The position numbers and the translations under genes were made by a program. Of a stretch of 64,000 nucleotides of DNA, positions 56,511 to 64,000 are shown in pieces. Source of the stretch: Eonycteris spelaea (Eukaryota > Chordata > Mammalia > Chiroptera > Pteropodidae); contig PUFA01000003.1 of NCBI GenBank assembly GCA_003508835.1, forward strand, positions 11,075,501-11,139,500. Reading direction: 5' to 3'. The notes beneath the pieces are model-generated. The model worked only from the letters and a program-made list of their open reading frames with translations. It was not told where the DNA came from and searched no databases. Numbering within the stretch: position 1 is the stretch's first letter; each line of letters starts with the position of its first letter.

Positions 56511-58884
56511 AAAAATGGATTACTAAGGCTTAGAAACATCATCTGAACCTTGGTTGTGAAATTTTTATAATTGATATTTTTCTTCCAAATGCAAGGTGGA
56601 TCTTGGATGTGGGTAGCAGCAGAAGTGTGAGAGTGGTGGGAAAAGGGTCTGTCTTTGGAAATGAATGTTAAGAGCAGGAGGAATCTATTCTACTAACCAT
56701 TTTCTCAATGTTTCTCCTTCATAAGAGGTTCACTACATGCCCTTGCCTGTTTTTCTTCTTTCATTTAGAGCAAATTGAACTCCTATAAATCTTAGAATTA
56801 ATCATGTTTGAAAACACCACGTTTAACATGTTAATACTTGCTGAAAAGTCCCCTGTGGAGATGTTCCCCACCTTTATCCCCAACCACCTCTCAAATTTTA
56901 GCTCCCACTGGTTCCTAAAACCCAGCTCCTCCATTCCAGCCCAACTGCACTTCAGTGCATTGCCTATTGTGTGTTCAGTGCAGGCAGATATGGTAAGAAA
57001 CATTCAATACATATTTCTTTGGAGGTAAAGTATATCACTTTTCTAGGCTCAAAGAATTCCCTTTGAGTAAATTTATAATACCAGTTTGGAATGTTGGATC
57101 CAAAGTGGTCAAGTTAGATACCAGTTCAAATCCAATCAGAGCTCTGCTTCTCGTCAACAAAATGCATCCAAAGTTGGCCAGGTTTTGCTGCCTATCTTGG
57201 TAATCCTTGGTTCTCTCTCTCCTCTTCTTCTTTCTTCCGTTTGGCCTTATACACCGAACAGGGCCAGGTTTTATTCTAGCAGACTTGGACAACAATAGAT
57301 ATGATTGTCAGTTTCCCTGGGGCTGGCCAGGTTTTTATGAAATTAGACATATTTGTCTTGATGTTTAGAAGCGAGCATGAAATTCAAATCTGTGTGTTGG
57401 CATTCTGCGGGCTGGGCCTTTAATATTCAATGACATAACTTCATTGCAGTTTTGACAACACTATATAGAAGTTGTGCTTACCATTGAAAATTAAAGCCAC
57501 TGAAAGCGTTGACAACAGCAAAATTGTGAATGCTTCCCGGCTCCTGAAGTGATTGCTATTCCAGTTTGTCTAGAAGTGCTTATTGTGTTTGTAATGCCGT
57601 CAGTTCTACTTAAAGACAACTTGAAGTCGATGCCATACAGGTAAGTACCAAAAAATTCTTTGTTTTCTTTCCTCTTTCCACTTCCCCATTGCTTCCCACA
57701 CAACTTTTCTGCTGAAGGTATATTTGCTTTTGGTCATAGAGCCCCGATCCCCTCAATTTCTGAGTCAGTTGATTGCATTTCTCTTTCCAGTTCCCAAGTT
57801 AACGGACTGTCATTTTTTCTTTTGTTCATTTGCCTTTTCTTTTTTTTCTTCTCCCACATGAGTATCAGGGAGATTGCTTTTTAGTGACCCAGCGCACAAA
57901 TTCCCTGAGGGTAAGAATTATTTCCTCTTGTGTGTAAAGCAGATCTTGGCTGGGGAGCAGTGAGGAACATTTGGTATCTGAGGAAGAAGGATTACAAAAA
58001 ATAACAAAACACAAATAAAAACAAAACTAATGCTAAAAGTAGGCAATGACTACTCTATTAACTGTGACTTCAGTTGCATTCTCATAATGTCAAAAATGGT
58101 ACATAGAAACTTAAAATAATTGTTTAACAATGATTAGCTTTGCTGTTGTTGATGGTGGCTATATTAAAGCAAATGAATTAGCAGAGAATTCTGACAGCCT
58201 TTCTTAGGTTGGTTGCTTGGTTTGGTCTTTGCGGATGTCTTTGCCCTGTCACAAGTTGAGATAATGATTTTATCAGAAAGAATGCTTCGTACAAGTCTTT
58301 CATCCTCAAGCAAGCCAACACCCTTGAAATCTAAAACTCAAGATGCAAATAGGAGAGCAGAAGGACTGTCTGGGCAGGTGTCTGGAGGAAGGGTCCAGCA
58401 TGAGATAGCAGCTGTGGTACCCACATTTGCAGTCATGGGGACATTTAGACACTTAGTTGTTCATTCAACATCTAAATAGATTCAATATATAGATGTGTAT
58501 ACCATGTGCCACATTACTTAAGACTCTCTTGCAGATATTGTTAGAGAAGTAAAGTCTCTCCGATAGTTCAAGATACATACCCAATAACTGCAGTCCCTAC
58601 TGGGTACAGTGCAACCACACATCTGAGTGTGAGGACAGCGAGTACCGGTCTGTTCAGTAGGAGAGATGCCTCCCTGCTGCCATAGTCTAGGAAAACTTCA
58701 CTAGAACATGGGAGTCAATTGTGTATCACCCAGATTCACCACCTAACCAAGTGCTAGCTTCCTGGCTGTGCTCAGTCATGGCCTCTGGGCTCCCCGAATG
58801 CACAGGTGTTAACTGTATTCGATGCTGGCAAAGATTGACAGGGCCTCTGACCCACCATTTCCTACACTTGAGGAGTTTATCACT
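56511..58884. other. 2.4 kb repeat-poor block; possible exon-like element at 57280-57640
   Basis: Contains an exact consensus 5' splice donor, CAG|GTAAGT, at 57638-57646 and a possible acceptor (TTTTATTCTAG) at 57270-57280 upstream. Flanking sequence looks unique and AT/GC balanced. Open frames are at most 88 codons with no domain. I cannot show transcription. Confidence 0.35.
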
Positions 58885-58980
58885 TCCAGATTTTATGCTG
58901 TGTTTAATATGTACCTAGTGCATTTCCTGGTACATAGCAGATCTTCTCTAAGCATTTGTGGACAAATGAATGAGAACCTG
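58885..58980 (+). mobile_element. LINE-2 3' terminus
   Basis: 'tgcatttcctggtacatagc' at 58919- and 'gtggacaaatgaatgagaac' at 58959-: a decayed L2 end. Confidence 0.55.
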
Positions 58981-60274
58981 AGAGGGAGCTTTTGGGGTCA
59001 TGCTGATGCAAGGTAGCTCCAGCTTTAATTCTGAGTGTAGGTCCCAGGGGCTGTGTTGAGAAAGAAGGTCAGCTTCCAGGAGTGGTCCCAACAGAACAGA
59101 GATGCTCCTCAAGAACCTTTGTCTTTTGAGCATTTCTCTCCACCTTCATATTCCTTTCCCAGGTATCGGCCTGGTGTCTCCTTCGGGAGAATTAATATAC
59201 AGCCTTTCTCCCTCTGCAGGAAAATGTCTATATTTGCTCTAAAACTCCCACCAAGCTGCCACTAGAGGTGCTTTGAATTGAGGTAGCTTTGAGGATAGAG
59301 TTTCAGAGAACTACCAGCTTCCCACAGCATCATTTCTTTATTGCCACAGGTGCCACCTTATGTGTAGGAGAATTTTCTCTACCTGGGACTGAGGGTCATT
59401 TTCTCCATTTCTAGTTCTTCTGGGAAAGCTTCCCACTCACCTCTTTTCAGGGCTAGCTCGCTGCCCCCGGTTGGCTCGGTCAGGGCTGAACCAGGAAGCT
59501 CTCATTAAGATCTGCTTCCCCTCACTGTGATCTCATGAGGGTGCTGGTGCTCTCCCTCCCTTAGGATTCAACCAGTGAAATTCCAGGTCAGTGGAGGGTA
59601 CTTTCCATTTGTGTTCTCCACTGTTTATTTAAGAAAATGATTTTCCACCATCCAAGGTGGGAACCCCACAGGAGCAACTGGGGGGCCCTAGGTCCCCGCA
59701 TTAGTACCAAGTGACTTCCTAGCGCACCCATGGCAGGAGAGCGCTGAATCTCCACACGGGACAGACTTGGCTTTCTCTCCTCCTCTACCAGTCTGGAGGT
59801 TTCTGAGGTCACAGACTGAATCAACTGTTTCATTTCTAACCTCCCATGGCTCTCAATTTAGGACTCGCCTATGGGGTCCAGCTACTCAATTAGGGCAGGC
59901 ATTAAAGGCGGTGGCTGCTTTGACAGCGTGTTGTGGGAAGTGGCAGCATATCCCTAATCCAGAAGCCTTTCATTCCTCCATGACGGCCTCTTCAGGATTT
60001 CTTAATCAGGTAGCCCCTTGGTTGTCAGTGCCGTGGAAAACAGATAACGTTGACTTTAGAGCAACGCAAGGACATGGACTAGGTCTTGAAAAAAAAACTG
60101 GGGCAGCTCGGGGAGACAGGCACCATGATGGAGGAAAGGGAACTAATGATAAAATTGAAGACAACAAAGTGTTTGCTAGTTTGGACATTTTGCCAGTGGT
60201 GACCCCTGTGGTCCATCACCATGCCCTCTGCAGGGTTTTAGATTACCTTCTCTAATTTTCTAAAAATAGGGGTA
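58981..60274. other. No recognised repeat or gene
   Basis: A 162-codon frame at 59767-60255 (+) lacks any recognisable domain and has competing frames on the other strand. Text at 59870-60130 looks unique with TTTGACAG and GGATTTC motifs. Confidence 0.45.
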
Positions 60275-60430
60275 GCTGTTCTTTATGGAGCACCTGCCCT
60301 TTAGAGGAGATATTTTTTTATTCCTCCTTTGGAAATGAATGAGTGGAGACTCCAAGAAATTAATCATCTTCCCAAGGTGGCAACAGATAGTGGAGCTGAC
60401 GTTAAATCCAAGTGTGTCCCCATAACGTCC
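60275..60430 (-). mobile_element. MIR, reverse orientation
   Basis: 'ttctttatggagcacctgcc' at 60280-, 'gtggagactccaagaaatta' at 60343- and 'atcttcccaaggtggcaaca' at 60365-, in reversed MIR order. Confidence 0.65.
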
Positions 60431-61129
60431 AGTGGCACAGCCGTTCTGGCATCGCTGAACTCTCACTTCTGCTCTGTCTCTCGCTTTTCCTGGTCTGAAT
60501 TTGGTAGTGACATGAATTTTAAGGTAGCTCGAGAATGCTGATTTGTTTGGATCACTCATTTGCTTCAGTTAAGAGTCAAGAAGGAAGAGCACAGAGAGGG
60601 CCAGGATATAAGGTTTGTGCACTCTGATTCTGTTCACTCTTTTCCCTCCCACTTGTTCTTGGCAACTGTCCCTTAAGCCTGTCTGTTCTCTGTCTCTAAT
60701 ATATTATGCTGATATTTTATTACCAAACAATTACATCCACTAATTTGAAAAGGAAACGAGCAGGAAATTGCAATTATAAGAGTAAAAGCAATGCTCTTTT
60801 ATTTCTCTCCTTTATGCATATGAAATATGGTTTGTCATTGCTGCAAAACAGACTTTCCCCCTTTTCCATGGCTCTTCACTGCCTTGTCTTTAATAATTGA
60901 GCAGAAACGAGAGTCATAATTAGATTTCTGATAACCGAGGAGCTATCTATGGGCTTGCAGATGTGGAGACTCAGCTTGGAGCCATGGGGCCGGCACCATG
61001 CCTCCATCGGAGAAAGCATGCTTCATGCTGTTTCACTTGAGTACCTTCCAAGTATGCTTTACATCGATGGTCTTCTGTGTAGGTTATTTGTTCACAATTA
61101 TTGTTTCCTCTCTGCCCTTGCCATGCTTT
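60431..61129. other. Repeat-poor AT-rich block containing the left arm of an inverted repeat
   Basis: Bases 60705-60945 contain ATTGCAATTATAA, TTTATGCATATGAAAT, TTAATAATTGAG and CATAATTAGATTT, a cluster of homeodomain/POU-like motifs. The palindrome AAGCATGCTT lies at about 61013-61022. No named repeat before about 61130. Confidence 0.4.
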
Positions 61130-61184
61130 CCCACTGAACTGACTATGAGCTTGCTGAGTCTCCACATCTGTAAGCCCATAGATA
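60944..61184. repeat. Near-perfect 32-nt inverted repeat with 177-nt spacer
   Basis: The left arm is 60944-60975 and the right arm is 61153-61184. The reverse complement of the right arm equals the left arm at 31 of 32 positions (G versus A at one site). Arms this similar are unusual beside 25-30% decayed repeats. Flanks show no convincing target duplication, so I do not call it a DNA transposon. Confidence 0.95.
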
Positions 61185-61480
61185 TCTTGCTTCAGTCAAT
61201 GGAATTCGAGTAGATGTGATGTACACTTGATTTGTACACCACATTGAGCAGAAACTTTCAATGTGCTTGCATGATTTGGCCCTGCTTCCGCTGAGTGACA
61301 CTCAGGATGGGGACTGCTCCATCTAGGTCCCTAAGAGATTACTGTGCATAGAAACGCCCTGCCGACTCCTGATGGATGTGTGGCGAGAGTAAGAAATAAA
61401 CGTTTGCTGTTTTAAGCCACTGAGATTTGGAGCTGTTTTTTAATCACAGCATAGCCCAGCCCACCCTAGTGATATATTGT
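61130..61480 (+). mobile_element. Solo LTR, MLT1-like, partial
   Basis: The 3' end is recognisable: 'ggactgctccatctaggtcc' at 61312-, 'gagagtaagaaataaacgtt' at 61385-, 'ttttaagccactgagatttg' at 61408- and 'cacagcatagcccagcccac' at 61446-. AATAAA at 61393 is the LTR polyadenylation signal. The 5' boundary is uncertain and includes the right arm of the inverted repeat. Confidence 0.65.
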
Positions 61481-61554
61481 GATCTCATTTGCCTCTCATT
61501 ATATCCATGGTATAAAGAAAAGGCTGATCACACTGGGTGGTGTGGGGAAAAGAG

Positions 61555-61775
61555 AGTGTGATGTGGAATCAAAGGGATCTGGGTAAGAATGCTTTTCTCA
61601 TCACTGCTGGCTGTGGCAGGCTTAGCCAAGCAACCCAGTGCCCCTGAAAAATTGTTTCTTTATCTGTAACAAGGGAATAGTAATACCTTGAAGGTTTCTA
61701 AGAATTAAAAGTCAATGTATACCAGAGGTTCTAGCATAGTACCTATCACAGAAAAAGCACCTAGTAAAACATAAT
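61555..61775 (+). mobile_element. MIR
   Basis: 'gtggaatcaaagggatctgg' at 61563-, 'ttgtttctttatctgtaaca' at 61653- and 'gttctagcatagtacctatc' at 61728-, in MIR order. Confidence 0.75.
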
Positions 61776-61784
61776 GTTTTAAAA

Positions 61785-61915
61785 AGTATTATTTTAACAT
61801 TCCTTTTTGATATTATCTCCATTGAATAGATGAGAATGCTGAGGCTAACTTGGCCACAGGGAGCCACCAAGCTAATTTTATAAAGAATTTCAGGTTCCAG
61901 ACTAATACTTACTTG
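61785..61915 (-). mobile_element. MIR, reverse orientation
   Basis: 'tatctccattgaatagatga' at 61814-, 'atgctgaggctaacttggcc' and 'tttcaggttccagactaata', the reversed order. It converges tail-to-tail with the MIR at 61555-61775. Confidence 0.7.
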
Positions 61916-62049
61916 TTGAGTTCCAAGCCTGGAACGTACATAGGGATCTGGAGTAAGGGCTTGGGGGAGGGTGTCAAGACGTGAAAACATTGTGTAGTGA
62001 GATGAGCTAGATAGCAGGGTAAGCTCCAAAGAAGCAGCTAGTTAGATTA

Positions 62050-62150
62050 TCTGAGGCACACAATATTCTAAAGTTCTGATTTTCAATGAAGAATCACCTG
62101 AGTGGCTTATTAAAATGCCGATTCCCTGGTCCTACCTCTACCTCTACTTT
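62050..62150 (+). mobile_element. MER5/MER3-like hAT-Charlie fragment
   Basis: 'tgaagaatcacctgagtggc' at 62087- and 'attaaaatgccgattccctg' at 62109- match the 5' half of MER3/MER5-type elements. Confidence 0.55.
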
Positions 62151-62164
62151 CTACTTTAATGCTA

Positions 62165-62415
62165 TCCTGCATGATTAGAGGAAGGAGAGCATGGCGGGCT
62201 TTCACATCAGGTTCCCTTGGTTCATACCCCTTCTCTGACACCTGCAAATTAATTACACAATCTTGGGCAAGGTACCTAACCTCTCTGTGCCTCAGTCTCA
62301 TCATCTGTGAGATGGGGCTAATATTAATAGTTACATATTACAGTGAGATTTAAGTTAGGTAATACGTCCAAAGCACACGAAATTTAGCAAACACTCAGTA
62401 AGTGCTATCCATTTG
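62165..62415 (+). mobile_element. MIR, near full length
   Basis: 'tcttgggcaaggtacctaac' at 62261-, 'ctctgtgcctcagtctcatc' at 62283- and 'atctgtgagatggggctaat' at 62302- followed by 'aacactcagtaagtgctatc' at 62390-. One of the clearest MIRs. Confidence 0.92.
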
Positions 62416-63374
62416 TATTCTGATGCATAGGCTCCAAGAACCACTAGTCCTGAAAATTTTCTAAGGAATGGCCAGGGCAACCTCCTCCTCTGGTGTCCTA
62501 GCTCAGTACTCTTCCCTGGGGCTTCTTGAGACAATGGCCTCCAGCCTGTGAGGTCTATGGGGGGATTTCCAATCATGGAAATTTTGATTGTGGGGCATAT
62601 TTAGATTAAGTAGTGCTTCGTGGTTGTTCTTAAATAGCATGTATGCTGCCTCCTTCTGTTTACCTTGCGGGAGGCTCACTCCGGGGGCAAGACCCTCATT
62701 AGCAAATGAGGAACCATCTCTGGCTGGCAGGTGGGCAGCAGTCCTGAGAAAGCCCTGGTGCTTGGTTGCTGGAAGCTGGAGTCAGGGCTGGATATGTCTC
62801 AACTGAAACATATCACTTCTTTTTCTTACCCTGTGCCAGATGCCTCATTTGCCCCATGTTAATCGCCAGATATTAGAGTCCGTAGGAGTCACATTTACTA
62901 TGAGACAGATTTTCCTCTTCTTTAATTTGTTTGAATAATTCATGTACAATTTCGAAGGATTAAATATGGTGTTATCTCCCACTCTGTCAAGAGCCACAGG
63001 TGAAAATCTGGTTTCTCAGAGGAGGCAGACGCCAGGCTGTTGGGGCCCTCCCAGGCCCCCAGCCGCTCTGTGCTGCCACGGACTGTTAGATGCAGGGCCT
63101 TCAGGCTGTGCCTCCCCTTCGCCCCACTTGCCCATACTGGCTGTCCAATTTTCCCTGTTGTTCAAAGTCCACTGCTCAGCAATCCATCCTCTCAGTGTGA
63201 GGTGCTCAGGCCATGAGAAGGCACATTGGGTCTCATCTGGGGAGTCGGGCCCTGTGCTGGGAAGAGCTGCCCACATCCTGGGCCCAAGGAGGCTGCTGCC
63301 ACAAATGGCTGCCATGAGCCAAGAAGGAGCTATCGGGCAGGCAGAGCAGGGCCCTCCAACCAGACTGACAACCA
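62416..63374. other. No recognised repeat; longest chance frame of the window
   Basis: A 168-codon frame at 62942-63448 (+) is the longest in the window. It is Gly/Pro/Ala/Ser-rich in its middle, has competing frames on both strands, and runs into a MIR at its 3' end. I do not call it a gene. Confidence 0.5.
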
Positions 63375-63625
63375 GATTTCAAATTTCAGCTCTACAACTA
63401 CTTGGGGGTGGTGACTGTCTGAATTACTTAATCTCCCTACTGCTTTAGCATCCTGACCTGCAGGAAAGACGAGAACAATACCTCCTCATCACATTGTCCT
63501 GAGGATAAGAGTGAAAACAGAAAATACAGAAACATACAAGTACAGGAAATGCACATAGAAACCACATAGAATGGGTGTGGCATTTGATAATCTCTCAGTT
63601 AATGTTAGCTGTTTTCATTATGTAT
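63375..63625 (+). mobile_element. MIR
   Basis: 'gatttcaaatttcagctcta' at 63375-, 'gtctgaattacttaatctcc' at 63417- and 'gctttagcatcctgacctgc' at 63442-, in MIR order. Confidence 0.7.
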
Positions 63626-63689
63626 CCCCTAGATCAGAATTTGGAGTTTATAATGAGGTACAGGTTTTATTGTATTTTATCCATTCAGT

Positions 63690-63890
63690 TAAAGTTAATT
63701 TTAATTACGTAGGCATTTTTAAATATATTCTCATTGTAAAAGATTAAAACAGCACAGTGAAAACTGAATTCTATTTTGAATGCCCCCACTCCAAGCTCCT
63801 CCCCAGAATTTGTCAGTTTTCAGTTTTGTATGCAGCCTTCTAGGATTTTTAAAAAGGCATCTATGTACATATATGTACTTGTAGAAAATA
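63690..63890 (-). mobile_element. Possible old LINE-1 fragment, reverse orientation
   Basis: 'ctcctccccagaatttgtca' at 63797- and 'gcagccttctaggattttta' at 63833- resemble the reversed 3' region of ancient L1 elements. Weak. Confidence 0.35.
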
Positions 63891-63914
63891 ATAGAGTTTC
63901 TATAAGTATCATAT

Positions 63915-64000
63915 CTTTATCTCTCTCTCTATCTAATCTATCAATCGATCTATCTAATCTATCTATCTATCTAATCTATCTACCTATCTGTCTATCATCT
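63915..64000. repeat. (ATCT)n microsatellite
   Basis: About 20 ATCT units with ATCA/ACCT variants. It runs past the end of the window. Confidence 0.97.

Noticed and set aside
59767..60255. 162-codon open frame
   Set aside because: No domain and no splice or promoter context.
60944..61184. Inverted repeat as terminal repeats of a DNA transposon
   Set aside because: No target duplication, no family terminus I recognise, and the right arm merges into an LTR-like segment.
62942..63448. 168-codon open frame, longest in the window
   Set aside because: No domain, signal or family resemblance; Gly/Pro/Ala-rich; competing open frames on both strands; its 3' part is a MIR.
1..64000. Assignment to human
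   Set aside because: Plausible from general repeat content, but no Alu or other primate-specific element was found, so I did not go below eutherian mammal.

Overview
This window reads as nuclear DNA of a placental mammal. It is interspersed with degraded LINE-1, LINE-2 (L2), MIR, MaLR/MLT1-type LTR and hAT-Charlie repeats, plus long GA, GT, ATC and ATCT microsatellites and one intronless copy of a ribosomal-protein mRNA. There is no bacterial, phage or organellar signature. I found no intact protein-coding gene, structured RNA gene or CRISPR array. Species cannot be fixed from the sequence. I saw no Alu, B1/B2, dog, ruminant or other lineage-restricted SINE, so I leave the assignment at 'eutherian mammal'.

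Layout. Bases 1-4540 are one old sense-strand L1, split by a younger L1 that landed in an inverted-then-direct arrangement (twin priming) with a plausible 17-bp target duplication. Bases 5.3-24 kb hold scattered MIR and L2 fragments, a second L1 piece, an MLT1 LTR nested in an L2, a hAT-Charlie element with an 8-bp target duplication, and, at about 23.95-24.46 kb, a processed RPL12 pseudogene. Bases 24.5-35 kb hold an MLT1-type LTR, an old antisense L1, several MIR/L2 pieces, a MIR split by an LTR, and the longest L2 of the window (33.1-34.6 kb). That L2 reaches the reverse-transcriptase catalytic box, which is destroyed. Bases 34.6-38.2 kb are largely free of repeats I can name. Bases 38-56 kb are MIR/L2-dense, with another MIR split by an LTR at 42.1-42.9 kb and an L2 interrupted by a MIR at 54.5-55.7 kb. 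The stretches 43.1-44.7 kb, 56.5-58.9 kb and 59-61 kb are repeat-poor and look most like candidate regulatory sequence. Bases 61-64 kb return to MIR/LTR debris and end in an ATCT microsatellite.

How the parts relate. Nothing here forms an operon or pathway. What the window records is insertion order: L2 and MIR first, then MLT1-type LTRs and hAT elements, then L1 of intermediate age, with microsatellites and small local rearrangements on top. The unusual items are the twin-primed L1, a near-perfect 32-nt inverted repeat at 60.94/61.15 kb, the nested LTR-in-MIR insertions, and repeat-free AT-rich blocks with clustered homeodomain-type TAAT cores. I did not find a new biological system. Repeat family names come from recalled consensus features and not from a database search, and boundaries are usually good to about 10-30 bp.
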